DNA of 64,000 nucleotides from Brevibacillus sp. JNUCC-41 (GTDB lineage: Bacteria > Bacillota > Bacilli > Bacillales > DSM-1321). The notes below the pieces were generated by a model. That model had not been told where the DNA came from. It saw only the letters and a program-made list of their open reading frames with translations, and searched no databases. Shown piece after piece: positions 26,495 to 36,948 of the stretch. A program made the position numbers and the translations under genes. The stretch is from NCBI RefSeq assembly GCF_014844095.1, contig NZ_CP062163.1, positions 4,559,501-4,623,500 of the forward strand, given 5' to 3'. The stretch's first letter is position 1, and each line of letters opens with the position of its first letter.

Positions 26495-27183
26495 CCGTTT
26501 TGACTGCAATATTGCCGATAGTCATTATTATTCTTATTTTTGGTGTTTTCATTTTTATGGTTAGGTTTGCTGGAAAATTTGCAACTCCCAAAATAACTCA
26601 CTGGCTTCTCTTCATCTATATTGGCGTACTCCTTCTAGGCACGGCTTTTGTCCCTTTCATCATTGATGATTCGATGAGCCAGAAAGGAACGGAAAAAGTG
26701 GTGGATACAGACCGGGAATTAAGTGATTTATATTCGCATCTTACTAAGGGAGAGATCGACCAGATTGATGCTAAGTATTTACTGAAAGAAAGTAACTTTA
26801 GTAATCACGAAATTCAAATAATAAAGGTCGAGTCTAGCAATGATGAAGGTTCACAGATTTTTGTAGAAAGAAAAACAAATAACGATGACACGATTGAAGC
26901 TTTCATTTTTGGCAATGGATTAATAATAGATGATTACGATTTTTATAGCATATTGAAGCCGTATCATCTCGAGTTAATCGATGATACCCTTACCATTAAT
27001 CTTCCTCAACAACAAGATATTAATCTAATAATAACTAAAGCTGATTTTCCAATACGACAATTTACTGGCGAATCGAACATAGATACAGCCTTCAGTTCCG
27101 ACCAAGTCGTTTATTTACGAATACCCGATAACCTTAAGTTAATTGCTGATGATCATGTTTTTCTTGAGTTTATTGAGAAGTAA
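26491..27183 (+). CDS. Membrane-anchored protein of the ABC operon
   Basis: A 230-residue protein with two N-terminal transmembrane helices (LPIVIIILIFGVFIFMV and LLFIYIGVLLLGTAFV) and a C-terminal soluble domain of about 170 residues rich in Asp, Ile and Asn. The soluble part has no recognised motif. It is the last gene of the YtrA-type operon, overlaps the permease gene by 4 nt and ends before a terminator. It may sense or present the exported substrate outside the membrane, but this is only inferred from position. Confidence 0.75.
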   Translation: MTVLTAILPIVIIILIFGVFIFMVRFAGKFATPKITHWLLFIYIGVLLLGTAFVPFIIDDSMSQKGTEKVVDTDRELSDLYSHLTKGEIDQIDAKYLLKESNFSNHEIQIIKVESSNDEGSQIFVERKTNNDDTIEAFIFGNGLIIDDYDFYSILKPYHLELIDDTLTINLPQQQDINLIITKADFPIRQFTGESNIDTAFSSDQVVYLRIPDNLKLIADDHVFLEFIEK

Positions 27184-27263
27184 ACGAATGGGTGAGAGGT
27201 TTTCATCGCTTTGAAAAGACCTAAATAATGACCTCGTAAAGGTCAACTATTCTCTATAACGGG

Positions 27264-27323
27264 TTCAAATCCAATAAAAAAACAAAAAGGTTTCGGAATG
27301 TTCTCATTCTGAAACCTTTTTGT
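27264..27323. terminator. Duplicated terminator cassette, copy B
   Basis: TTCAAATCCAATAAAAAA is followed by CAAAAAGGTTTCGGAATG, a 4-nt loop and CATTCTGAAACCTTTTTG. It closes the ABC operon and can also serve the NlpC/P60 gene on the other strand. The unit matches the one at 2451-2510 almost base for base. Confidence 0.85.
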
Positions 27324-27367
27324 TTACAAGACATTTTGGTATTTTATAAAAAATTGATTTCCTTCTA

Positions 27368-27811
27368 TTATATACGTTTCGCACCAATATACTTTGGCTT
27401 CCAATAACTATTATTGGTCTTAGCGTATGAAACTCCTTTAGATGATGATGAGTGTATGAATTCATTGTTTCCTATGTATATAGCCACATGTGTAGGTTTT
27501 TTCGCTTTATTTGGTGCAAAAAACAGTAAGTCACCTTTTTGCAGACTTTTAACTTTCTTTCCTTTTTTATATATGTCAGCAGCGGTTCTTGGTAAATTCT
27601 TACCAGCCTTTTGGTATGAATACTTCACTAAACCGGAGCAATCAAATCCTGAAGAAGAAATGCCACCCATTTTATATTTTGTACCTAATTCACTTTTAGC
27701 CACTTTAATCGCTTTTGTATGATATGAAGCAGCTTCCACCGGGTCCCCAGCAAAAGATGCGGTTACAAGCATGATAGCCAATGACAATCCAACGACAATT
27801 TTCTTAAACAA
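27368..27811 (-). CDS. Secreted NlpC/P60 peptidoglycan hydrolase
   Basis: A 147-residue secreted protein consisting of a signal peptide (VVGLSLAIMLVTASFAG) and an NlpC/P60 domain that cleaves peptide stems of peptidoglycan. The catalytic triad is C58 in FDCSGLVKYSY, H108 in THVAIYIG and H120 in FIHSSSS. The start is TTG, with a GGGGG-type ribosome site. It is one of two such genes in the window; the other at 43.6 kb has an added binding domain and nearly the same C-terminal end. It stands alone. Confidence 0.88.
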   Translation of the reverse strand: MFKKIVVGLSLAIMLVTASFAGDPVEAASYHTKAIKVAKSELGTKYKMGGISSSGFDCSGLVKYSYQKAGKNLPRTAADIYKKGKKVKSLQKGDLLFFAPNKAKKPTHVAIYIGNNEFIHSSSSKGVSYAKTNNSYWKPKYIGAKRI

Positions 27812-28015
27812 ATTATTTTACCCCCTGATGCAATTTGCTAAACTTAATATACTAGAAAAGGTATATCACTCGCATCACAGGATCTTTACAAAAATGTTAC
27901 ATTTAGTAGATTCAGGAAGAATGACCATTTAAAACATAAAAAAAGTCGAATCAAGTGTCCCTTCAATTTAAAGTTACTCTACCTCATAGAAAAAACAGTG
28001 GTAAGGAAACCACTG

Positions 28016-28642
28016 TCAAAATTCTTTTGAGAAAAATGGAAGAAATAACTTTACCCCACGTTTGTTAAAAGGTAAACATTTCAAATCTGCAATTAAATGA
28101 CTTATGTATCCTAATAAACAAGTAGTGAAAATTCCGTCAATCCCCATAAAAGCTTCGAATTGATGGGCAATGATGCCAAAGAAAGCGACACCTGCAACCG
28201 AATGTGTATAACTTCTATGTGGTGTAAACGAAGCTATGATAATATAAACTCCTAAAAGCCACAGCCAGCTTTCCTGCAAAGATAAACCGCCGCCTAAAAC
28301 CGCTAATCCAGACAAGGTCAACATATGCCTTTGTCTGATGAAAGATGAAATGATGATGATTCCGATTCCTGCCCCTACACCGATCCATTTTTCCGTTTCA
28401 GAGCCTTCCAAAAGACTATAAATGATCATTAGTATCCCAATCGTTTGTGCTATCGTTCGAATAAACTTATGTGAAAAAGTAATCCTATTACTTAACTTCC
28501 CATCAATATCCATATCGGGCATAAGGCCTGAAACTCCCCCAATGCCAACCAAGAATAAAGTGGTGGTTGGATCTGTTTGAAGCGTGTTTGCCGTCAAGAA
28601 TCCAACTGTTGCCCCTAATGCCATGTGTGCTGTACCGTTCAC
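28016..28642 (-). CDS. YdjM/YvsG-like membrane metal-dependent hydrolase
   Basis: A 208-residue integral membrane protein of the DUF457 (LexA-binding, membrane-bound hydrolase) family, with about six hydrophobic helices. The N-terminus MNGTAHMALGATVGFL and the segments LMPDMDIDGKLSNRI, HRSYTHSVAG and YISHLIADLKC carry the conserved His and Asp residues expected to bind metal. The start is GTG, with AGGAG 7 nt upstream. A LexA-like box lies about 50 nt upstream, matching the SOS control of the E. coli family member YdjM. The enzymatic substrate is unknown. Confidence 0.82.
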   Translation of the reverse strand: MNGTAHMALGATVGFLTANTLQTDPTTTLFLVGIGGVSGLMPDMDIDGKLSNRITFSHKFIRTIAQTIGILMIIYSLLEGSETEKWIGVGAGIGIIIISSFIRQRHMLTLSGLAVLGGGLSLQESWLWLLGVYIIIASFTPHRSYTHSVAGVAFFGIIAHQFEAFMGIDGIFTTCLLGYISHLIADLKCLPFNKRGVKLFLPFFSKEF

Positions 28643-28688
28643 TGTCTCTCTCCTGTCCCACTAAGAAGTAATCTCTGTTCCCAAGAAA

Positions 28689-28702
28689 CGAATGTTTGTT
28701 CG
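28689..28702 (-). promoter_or_regulatory. LexA-like box, one mismatch
   Basis: On the minus strand CGAACAAACATTCG differs from the SOS consensus CGAAC-N4-GTTCG at one position. It lies 47 nt before the GTG start of the YdjM-like gene. A clear 17-nt spaced promoter was not identified. Confidence 0.55.
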
Positions 28703-28956
28703 AATCTCTGTATTCTAACTATACAATATTTTTGGGGGAATTTCTTTATTTTTTATAAAAAAAGCCGTAGTAACCAATGATTTGAGCTTGAAAATCCCTC
28801 ACTCTAAATTAAAATCACTTTTTCCAGAAAGTCTTTAATAGTTTTTTAAGTAATTTTCATCACATAAAACCGCAAAATATTTTTCTATAAATTGTAGTTT
28901 TTCATGAAATTTTATCCATCATATGAATATACTAATCTATAAGGGGAGTGATTCAG

Positions 28957-29130
28957 ATAGCCTTTTTAAATGCCTTCAATAATTTTAAAAATGGGAAAAA
29001 GTCCAAGAAAATAAAAAACATGGATTTTCGGGAACAACACGTAAAGAAATCGTCTGAGCTCATCGGGAATAATGAAATTGTCCAGAATATAATTAACAAT
29101 CACCTTTCCAAAAAAAATAACCACTTGTAG
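28957..29130 (+). CDS. Small basic protein (58 residues), uncertain
   Basis: An open frame encodes AFLNAFNNFKNGKKSKKIKN and later ELIGNNEIVQNIINNHL, a basic and probably helical peptide. AAGGGGAG (28941-28948) fits a start 8 nt later at an ATA codon, while the nearer GTG at 28948 overlaps the ribosome site. A terminator lies at its very end, which supports a real transcript. No homologue is recognised. It could also be a non-coding transcript. Confidence 0.4.
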   Translation: MAFLNAFNNFKNGKKSKKIKNMDFREQHVKKSSELIGNNEIVQNIINNHLSKKNNHL

Positions 29131-29142
29131 GGTGGTTTTTTT
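29112..29142. terminator. Short bidirectional terminator
   Basis: AACCAC and GTGGTT pair around TTGTAGG and are flanked by an A-run before and seven T after. It is shared by the small plus-strand ORF and the minus-strand membrane protein gene. Confidence 0.75.
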
Positions 29143-30052
29143 AATTATTATGGGAGATCGTTTCATTCTTTTCCAGCTTCTCACTCGTATCGTAAATATA
29201 GTGAAACTGTAAATAGTAATCGTATATGACATTTTGCAGGATCTTAAGCAGTGATTTATCGAATGTATCGAATTCAGTTTGGTAACTATTTAAAACAGTG
29301 ACAAATTTCCCTTCCATGTTTTCGAAATAATGGATAAGAAAGTTCTTGTAATATTCACTATCACTATTGCTTTTATTCGAAATGCATGGATCGCCGGTTT
29401 GAATGGATTTATCAAGCATCGCTTTGATGGATTTAGGCAGCTTTGCTTTTTTGAACTGGTTCAGTGTATAGATATCGTAGGTAAATGAAAGTCCTAATTG
29501 ATTGGAATAAAACTCTATGGCACAGTCCAATGTATAGATTAAGGGAGTTTTAAAGTCCTTGCTGTTTGCAATTTCCTCTGATATCTCCAATTGATATTCC
29601 TCGGATGTTAAATACGCAGCAAATTTCATTTTTGAACTGCTCATGCTGAATACTTCATAAACGGCTGCATCTTGTTTTTCAATTTCAATTTCGATATTAA
29701 AAAATTTAAAGTGTTTTAAACGGTAAAAAGCAATCGGTGCTAATAGGAAAAGCAATATCCAAACAAGGTAAAGAAATAACGTGTTAAAGATGATTTGATA
29801 AAATTCAGACGTTACGATCGGTTCGATGATTAACGATATCAATGTATGTTCAAAGCCCTGAGAGATTGGGGGATTTGTGGCAGGACCAACGGCTTCCTCT
29901 GGCTTTTTCAAAGTTTGGATCCCTAATTGAGCCATTGCAACTAGCGTATAAACAAAAATTAAAATTGTCCCGATCACATAAAATTTTGGCATGAATCCTA
30001 TAATCCTGTCGAAAACAGAAATCCGCTTATCTTTCTGCTCCTCTATAGCCAA
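29141..30052 (-). CDS. Hypothetical membrane protein with two helices
   Basis: A 303-residue protein with two transmembrane helices near residues 25-42 (VIGTILIFVYTLVAMAQL) and 88-110 (FNTLFLYLVWILLFLLAPIA) and a C-terminal cytoplasmic part of about 180 residues, predicted mixed alpha/beta. There is no recognised motif. The start is TTG at 30052 with AAAGGAG 8 nt upstream. No operon partner is visible. I do not recognise the family. Confidence 0.7.
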   Translation of the reverse strand: MAIEEQKDKRISVFDRIIGFMPKFYVIGTILIFVYTLVAMAQLGIQTLKKPEEAVGPATNPPISQGFEHTLISLIIEPIVTSEFYQIIFNTLFLYLVWILLFLLAPIAFYRLKHFKFFNIEIEIEKQDAAVYEVFSMSSSKMKFAAYLTSEEYQLEISEEIANSKDFKTPLIYTLDCAIEFYSNQLGLSFTYDIYTLNQFKKAKLPKSIKAMLDKSIQTGDPCISNKSNSDSEYYKNFLIHYFENMEGKFVTVLNSYQTEFDTFDKSLLKILQNVIYDYYLQFHYIYDTSEKLEKNETISHNN

Positions 30053-30238
30053 TGTGGTTTCTCCTTTTAAGATTATTAATATCAGGAAAAGTCTGCAGGG
30101 GCTTAGAAATTCCTGGAGACTATCTATTTAATTTATATGATTGCAATTGTGTGAAAATACATAAAATTCGTATAATTATTGACATATTCCAAAATACTTT
30201 CGACGTTTTCATTAAAATTAAAAATATTTCGTCGTTAA

Positions 30239-30282
30239 AAATGCTCAACCTCTTCATTGAAAATGAAAGGATGAGCAAAAGT
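30239..30282 (-). terminator. Terminator of the LysR gene
   Basis: TGCTCA and TCATT arms pair with AATGA and TGAGCA, with small internal mismatches, and the minus strand ends in five T residues. Confidence 0.7.
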
Positions 30283-30295
30283 TAAGGTGATTTAT

Positions 30296-31186
30296 TTAGG
30301 ACGGCCCCTTTATCGCAAATTCTTCGACCTTCCTTAAAAACAGCTCCATGGCTTTTGAGGCTTCAAGGTCTAACTTTTTCACGATTGAAAAAGGCCTTAT
30401 AATGGGCTCATTTTTCAAATGAAAGGTTTTCAATTCATTGGACCTCAGTTCTTTTTGTACAGTCAATCGAGATAACAGGGCAATGCCAAGCCCAGCCATC
30501 ACCGCTTCTTTCACTCCTTGGATACTGGTGAAAATAAACGTTTTCTTTATGTTTAACTCCAGGCTACTCAGAAGTTTATCTGAATATGTACGGGTTCCCG
30601 ATCCTTGCTCCCTGAGCACCCATGTTTGGTTTTGAAGCAATGTGCCCTCGATGAGATCCATTTGTGAAAGTGGATGAACCGGGGGGACGACGACAATCAT
30701 CTCGTCATTCATGAATGGTCTGACATCAATATCCTTATAATTCGTTTCACCTTCAATCAAGCCTATATCAAGCTTATTCGAACGTATACCTTGTATGACT
30801 TCATTTGAATTCGAGATGATGATTTGTATGTCCACCATCGGATATTGAGCCGCAAATTCCGCTAAAACTTTTGGCAGGTAGTATTCCCCTATCGTGAAGC
30901 TTGCACCTATTTTCATCGTTCCGCTAACCACGTTATTAAATTCATTTATTTCTCTTATTGCTGTCTCATAATGATCAAGCATTTGCTTAGCATGTCTATA
31001 CAAAATTTTTCCCGGCTCTGTTATTTGTACTTGTTTGGGAGAACGATAAATTAATTTCGTCCCTAACTCATTTTCCAGATTTCTTATGTGAAGACTGACT
31101 CCCGGCTGCGACAAGTTCAGAATGTCCCCTGCTCTTGAAAAGTTTTTCTGTTCGATTACGGTGACGAATACTTTTAACGGATCCAT
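30296..31186 (-). CDS. LysR-family regulator (CysL/YeiE type)
   Basis: A 296-residue LysR regulator. The winged helix-turn-helix is at residues 1-60 (VIEQKNFSRAGDILNLSQPGVSLHI), followed by the two-lobed effector domain. Sequence blocks such as VSGTMKIGASFTIGEYYLPK and VLREQGSGTRTYSDKL match the CysL/YeiE branch, whose members sense sulfur compounds. It is divergent from the YeiH-type exporter gene, with 134 nt between starts, and probably controls it. ATG is preceded by GGGAGG. The effector is inferred from the family, not seen. Confidence 0.88.
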   Translation of the reverse strand: MDPLKVFVTVIEQKNFSRAGDILNLSQPGVSLHIRNLENELGTKLIYRSPKQVQITEPGKILYRHAKQMLDHYETAIREINEFNNVVSGTMKIGASFTIGEYYLPKVLAEFAAQYPMVDIQIIISNSNEVIQGIRSNKLDIGLIEGETNYKDIDVRPFMNDEMIVVVPPVHPLSQMDLIEGTLLQNQTWVLREQGSGTRTYSDKLLSSLELNIKKTFIFTSIQGVKEAVMAGLGIALLSRLTVQKELRSNELKTFHLKNEPIIRPFSIVKKLDLEASKAMELFLRKVEEFAIKGPS

Positions 31187-31320
31187 GGCTACCTCCCTTA
31201 TTTATTTATGTGTTTTATTTTATCATAAGTAAAAGTAATCTTTGAAATAGCAAAAATATATTTCACTTATTTTTAATTTAGCTTTAAAGTTAAGGCATCA
31301 ACAAAGATGGAGTGATCACA

Positions 31321-32346
31321 CTGGAACAAACAAACGTAGAAACTAAAAAACTTGGATTTACAAAAGGAATAGCATTGACTTTGCTAATCGCCATTGCTGC
31401 AAAATACTTAGCGGAGCTTCCATTCCTTCATATAATGGGACAGTTAGTCATTGCGATACTGATTGGTGTTGTATGGAAAGCGATCATTGGAGTCCCAGCT
31501 TACACCGTTTCAGGGACAAATTATTCAAGTAAAGTCCTTTTGAGAATGGGCATTATCTTATTGGGAATGCGCCTGAATCTAAAGGATATATTTAATGCCG
31601 GTCCGAAAACATTTGCAGTGGGTGCCATTTGTCTTGGATTTGCTATATTGGTAGTTTATGGATTGACCCGTCTTTTTAAAGTTGAGAAAAAGCTAGGCAT
31701 ATTGACAGCTTGCGGAACGGGAATTTGTGGCGCTGCTGCCATCTTGGCAATTTCCTCCCAAATAAAAGCAAAAGAAAAAGATACAGCAATAGCCGTAGCG
31801 ACGGTTGCTGTTTTAGGTACAACCTTCACTTTCGGTTATACAATCCTATATCCATTATTGGAGTTATCCGATCAAGGATATGGTATATTCTCGGGTGCGA
31901 CACTCCATGAAATCGCTCACGTGATCGCTGCAGCGGCGCCAGGGGGAAATGAGGCAGTCGACTTGGCAGTCGTGGTCAAATTGACAAGGGTGGCTCTGCT
32001 CATTCCCGTTGCCATTTTAATCGGATTCATCATGAATTGGAAAGATCGATCAAGAGAAAACGGAAAGAGATTTTCCTGGAAGTCCATACAAATACCTTGG
32101 TTTATTTTTGGGTTTTTGTTAATGAGTGCCCTTTATTCTACAGGTGCAGTTCCTGAAACCATAGCCGATAAACTTGTTATGCTTTCCTATATCCTCATGG
32201 CTATGGCCATGGCAGGACTAGGATTGAATATTGACCTCGTCACCTTTAGGAAATATGGTGGTAAACCTTTTATAGCTGGACTGATCGGCTCTATATTATT
32301 GACTTGTCTCGGGTATGTATTAGTTCACGTATTCCATTTAAATTAA
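31321..32346 (+). CDS. YeiH-family putative sulfate exporter
   Basis: A membrane protein of about 341 residues with roughly ten hydrophobic helices, belonging to the UPF0324/YeiH family annotated as putative sulfate exporters. Conserved segments include RMGIILLGMRLNLKDI, ACGTGICGAAAILA, TLHEIAHVIAAAAPGG and GLGLNIDLV. Placement divergent from a LysR regulator is the standard arrangement. The start is uncertain: GGAGTGATC lies 8 nt before CTG at 31321, whereas the GTG at 31312 overlaps the ribosome site. A CTG start would be unusual. The transported species is not established. Confidence 0.85.
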   Translation: MEQTNVETKKLGFTKGIALTLLIAIAAKYLAELPFLHIMGQLVIAILIGVVWKAIIGVPAYTVSGTNYSSKVLLRMGIILLGMRLNLKDIFNAGPKTFAVGAICLGFAILVVYGLTRLFKVEKKLGILTACGTGICGAAAILAISSQIKAKEKDTAIAVATVAVLGTTFTFGYTILYPLLELSDQGYGIFSGATLHEIAHVIAAAAPGGNEAVDLAVVVKLTRVALLIPVAILIGFIMNWKDRSRENGKRFSWKSIQIPWFIFGFLLMSALYSTGAVPETIADKLVMLSYILMAMAMAGLGLNIDLVTFRKYGGKPFIAGLIGSILLTCLGYVLVHVFHLN

Positions 32347-32356
32347 GTTTTCGATT

Positions 32357-32394
32357 AAAACAAGCATCCCTTAATCGGCATGCTTGTTTTTTTC
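32357..32394. terminator. Shared terminator between yeiH-like gene and speD
   Basis: AAAACAAGCAT and ATGCTTGTTTT are perfect complements around a 12-nt loop with T residues after. The hairpin overlaps the last codons of speD, so it serves convergent genes. Confidence 0.82.
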
Positions 32395-33207
32395 TATTGG
32401 ATGCGGAATATTGGCACCGTAAAAAATTTCATCCATCTCCGTTCGAAGCCTTTCTATAATTTCTTGCCTTTCTTCTGTATTCAGTTTTTCCTCTGTATAG
32501 CCGAATAGGTAATTATTAATATCGAATCTTTTCAGCTTACATTTTGTATGGAATATATTTTCCTGGTATACATTCACATCAATCATGTCATATAAACCCT
32601 TCACTTCATCAGGAATATAGTTTTGAATGGAATTAATATCGTGATCAATGAACAATTTCCGCCCATCTTTATCTCTCGTAAAGCCTCTTACTCGGTAATC
32701 GATCGTGATAATGTCGGTATCGAAGGAATGAATGAGATAATTAAGGGCTTTAAGAGGTGATATTTCCCCACAAGTAGAGACATCGATATCGGCCCTGAAT
32801 GTGCTAATGCCTTCATTTGGATGGAATTCAGGATATGTATGTACGGTAATATGGCTTTTATCCAGTTGCATGACCACATTATCAGGTAAAGGCCCTGGTG
32901 ATTCTTCATAAGTTCCTGTAGGTACTTCTACGACAGGACCTTCTGAAACAAGAATCGTTACACTTGCTCCTTGAGGTACATAATCCTGTTTGGCCGTATT
33001 TAAAACATGTGCCCCTATTAAATCAGAAACATTGTGCAAGATCTTCGAAAGCCGCTCTGCATTATATTGTTCATCGATATAATCCAGGTAGGCCTCTCTC
33101 TCTTCCCTCGTTTTTGTATAACATATATCATACATATTAAAGCTTAAAGATTTCGTAAGATTATTAAAGCCATGAAGTTCAATACGTTGCTCTGGTGTAA
33201 GTTTCAT
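32371..33207 (-). CDS. speD: S-adenosylmethionine decarboxylase, long (E. coli-like) form
   Basis: This 278-residue proenzyme cleaves itself to make a pyruvoyl cofactor, then decarboxylates S-adenosylmethionine for spermidine synthesis. The cleavage site is in LDKSHI, so S118 becomes the pyruvoyl group. It follows the E. coli SpeD sequence closely: [54 protein letters not shown] and [15 protein letters not shown]. Most Bacillus carry the unrelated-length short SpeH form (about 125 residues), so this long form is notable. The ribosome site is AGGGGAA before ATG. No spermidine synthase gene is next to it. Confidence 0.95.
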   Translation of the reverse strand: MKLTPEQRIELHGFNNLTKSLSFNMYDICYTKTREEREAYLDYIDEQYNAERLSKILHNVSDLIGAHVLNTAKQDYVPQGASVTILVSEGPVVEVPTGTYEESPGPLPDNVVMQLDKSHITVHTYPEFHPNEGISTFRADIDVSTCGEISPLKALNYLIHSFDTDIITIDYRVRGFTRDKDGRKLFIDHDINSIQNYIPDEVKGLYDMIDVNVYQENIFHTKCKLKRFDINNYLFGYTEEKLNTEERQEIIERLRTEMDEIFYGANIPHPIEKNKHAD

Positions 33208-33330
33208 GATTGATTCCCCTTATATTTTTTTACGACTACCCTTATAGTTACCCTTTTTCTGAAATAAAAAACTAAGTCTGCCAGTCTGAGCTTCTGACTT
33301 CCAATCGGTAATTGTCATTTCTGGCCAAGG

Positions 33331-33363
33331 AAGAGCCATTGCATTAACATGCAATGGCTCTTT
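33331..33363. terminator. Hairpin after opuCD
   Basis: GAGCCATTGCAT pairs perfectly with ATGCAATGGCTC around TTAAC. It lies between the opuC operon and speD; the T-run is on the plus strand, so the fit to minus-strand termination is imperfect. Confidence 0.65.
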
Positions 33364-33367
33364 TGAT

Positions 33368-34030
33368 TTAGGCAGTATGAGTTTTTTTCTTTTTTATCGG
33401 TGAAAGAATTCGTTCCAGCCATCCTAGTATCAGATCTGAGAGAATGGCCATCAATGCCGTCGGAATTGCTCCTGCAAGTATGATTGCCGTTCCATTTGAA
33501 GCGTTTGTTCCCCTGACAATGATATCCCCCAGTCCGCCCGCGCCTACGAATGTACCGACCGCGGTTACTCCAATTGCAACGACAAGCGCTGTACGTAAGC
33601 CAGCCATGATGACAGACAGAGATAATGGCAGTTCGACCATTCTTAGTAACTGGATCTTCGTCATTCCCATTGCCTTGCCAGATTCTAAATAAGCATGATC
33701 GATACTTGTAATTCCGACATAAGTGTTCCTCAAGATTGGCAGTAAGGAATATAAAAACAATGATAAGATAACCGTATTTGTTCCTAACCCCATTACTAGC
33801 ATCAGGAGAGCGAGCATAGCCAATGCTGGTGTGGTTTGTATGACATTCGTTATTGAAAATACCCAATTGCTCAATTTCTTATGTTTCGCGATGAAAATGC
33901 CTATCGGGATGGCTACAATTGCTGCAAATAAAACTCCATAGGCGGACATTAAAAAGTGGCGATAAAATTCAGTAAGTACATACATCCAATTTTGGGAATA
34001 ATAAGTTCCCAGCTGTTGCAAGGTTTCCAT
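33368..34030 (-). CDS. opuCD: OpuC osmoprotectant permease, second subunit
   Basis: A 220-residue inner-membrane permease with about five hydrophobic helices and the ABC permease EAA-type loop (ESGKAMGMTKIQLLRMVELPLSL). It pairs with OpuCB to form the channel of the OpuC importer for glycine betaine, carnitine, choline and related osmoprotectants. GGGAGGTG precedes ATG. It is the last gene of opuCA-CB-CC-CD, 17 nt after opuCC. Sequence similarity to the other permease is visible in NTYVGI and GGGLGDIIVRG. Confidence 0.92.
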   Translation of the reverse strand: METLQQLGTYYSQNWMYVLTEFYRHFLMSAYGVLFAAIVAIPIGIFIAKHKKLSNWVFSITNVIQTTPALAMLALLMLVMGLGTNTVILSLFLYSLLPILRNTYVGITSIDHAYLESGKAMGMTKIQLLRMVELPLSLSVIMAGLRTALVVAIGVTAVGTFVGAGGLGDIIVRGTNASNGTAIILAGAIPTALMAILSDLILGWLERILSPIKKKKTHTA

Positions 34031-34047
34031 TAGTGTGCACCTCCCAT

Positions 34048-35630
<1,583 letters not shown>

Positions 35631-35642
35631 CTCATTCACCTC

Positions 35643-36797
35643 CTAAATCATTTCTGCCATTTCTTCCATTTGATTTTCTTCTTCTCCCCAGATGCTGTCA
35701 TATACGATGTCCACCAATGTAGCCCTAGTGACGATTCCGACCAAATGTTTATTGTGGTCAACTACCGGCACGTATTTGAATCCTCGTTTTAAAATCTTCT
35801 GAACGGAATCGCGGATTAAAGTATCCTGTTTCACTGAATAGACTTCAGTATTGATTACTTCACTGATATATTTAGCCTTTTTACGATATTCACTGATCGT
35901 TTCAACATCCACGAACCCTTTCAACACATTTTGCTCATCGACCACAAGTAAAGAATCTACCCGTTTCTTGCGCATGATCGTAATTGCATCTGTAAGCGAT
36001 TTTTCCTCTGTAATGGATATTGGGTGTCGACTCATGATCTGTTCAACCAACTCGACATTCGGTCTTGTTTGAAGCAGGCGATCTTTGCCGATGAATTCTT
36101 CTACAAACTCATTGGCTGGGTTTCTGAGAATTTCATCCGGTGTTCCTACTTGGACGATTTCACCAGCTCTTAAGATGACAATCCTGTCGGCTAGTTTAAT
36201 GGCCTCATCCATATCATGGGTAACAAAAACAATTGTTTTATCAAGTGTGCGCTGTAGATTTTTAAATTCCTCCTGAAGGGCATCGCGGGTGATTGGATCT
36301 AGGGCGCCAAAAGGTTCATCCATTAAAATGAGTGGAGGATTTGAAGCTAGTGCTCTGAGAACGCCTATCCTTTGTTGCTGCCCGCCGCTCAATTCGTAAG
36401 GATACCTTTCCAAGTATTCAGGACCCATATCAACAAGCTGAAGCAATTCCAGTGCGCGTTCCTTTTTCTTCTGTTCATTCCACTTGAGAAGCTTTGGAAC
36501 GAGGGTGATATTTTCAAGAATCGTCATGTGAGGGAAAAGTCCGATTTGCTGGATAACGTACCCTATCTGTCTTCTTAGCTCGACTGGATCTTTATCCAGT
36601 ATATTTTCACCATTAATAAGTATCTTGCCTTCCGACGGTTCGATAAGACGGTTAATCATTTTCATTGTCGTTGTCTTACCGCAACCACTCGGACCAATAA
36701 AACAAATGAACTCCCCTTTTTTAATATCCAATGATATATTTTTTACAGCTTTCTTTCCTCCCTTATAGATTTTCGATACATTTTCGATTTTTAACAT
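35643..36797 (-). CDS. opuCA: OpuC ATPase with CBS domains
   Basis: A 384-residue ABC ATPase that drives osmoprotectant uptake. Walker A is GPSGCGKTTT, the signature is LSGGQQQRIG and Walker B is ILMDEPFGALD. Two C-terminal CBS domains (around residues 250-370) probably sense ionic strength or cyclic dinucleotides and gate transport. The start is ATG at 36797, with GGAGGTG 6 nt upstream; the frame to 36812 overlaps this site. It is the first gene of the operon and lies behind a sigma-B-like promoter. The final 12 residues are Glu-rich (EEENQMEEM). Confidence 0.94.
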   Translation of the reverse strand: MLKIENVSKIYKGGKKAVKNISLDIKKGEFICFIGPSGCGKTTTMKMINRLIEPSEGKILINGENILDKDPVELRRQIGYVIQQIGLFPHMTILENITLVPKLLKWNEQKKKERALELLQLVDMGPEYLERYPYELSGGQQQRIGVLRALASNPPLILMDEPFGALDPITRDALQEEFKNLQRTLDKTIVFVTHDMDEAIKLADRIVILRAGEIVQVGTPDEILRNPANEFVEEFIGKDRLLQTRPNVELVEQIMSRHPISITEEKSLTDAITIMRKKRVDSLLVVDEQNVLKGFVDVETISEYRKKAKYISEVINTEVYSVKQDTLIRDSVQKILKRGFKYVPVVDHNKHLVGIVTRATLVDIVYDSIWGEEENQMEEMAEMI

Positions 36798-36870
36798 AAC
36801 AAGCACCTCCATCAGTTGTACAAAATTACAAATTTTACAAATATGTTAATTTTCATTTGCACAGTCTCTT

Positions 36871-36896
36871 GTACCCATTTAACAAAATGTATAAAC
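36871..36896 (-). promoter_or_regulatory. Sigma-B-like promoter of opuC
   Basis: On the minus strand GTTTAT (36891-36896) and GGGTAC (36871-36876) are spaced by 14 nt, close to the sigma-B consensus GTTTAA-N12-15-GGGTAT. It lies 75 nt before opuCA. Direct TTGTAA-like repeats nearer the gene (36820-36845) could bind a GbsR/OpcR-type repressor. Sigma-B control would fit salt-stress induction. Confidence 0.65.
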
Positions 36897-36948
36897 CTTT
36901 TATTTTAAAAAAACTAGTTCATTGGAATTATATTGAATTAATGACAAA

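Noticed and set aside
33315..33866. 183-codon minus-strand frame inside opuCD
   Set aside because: It overlaps opuCD in another frame and its composition is not protein-like.
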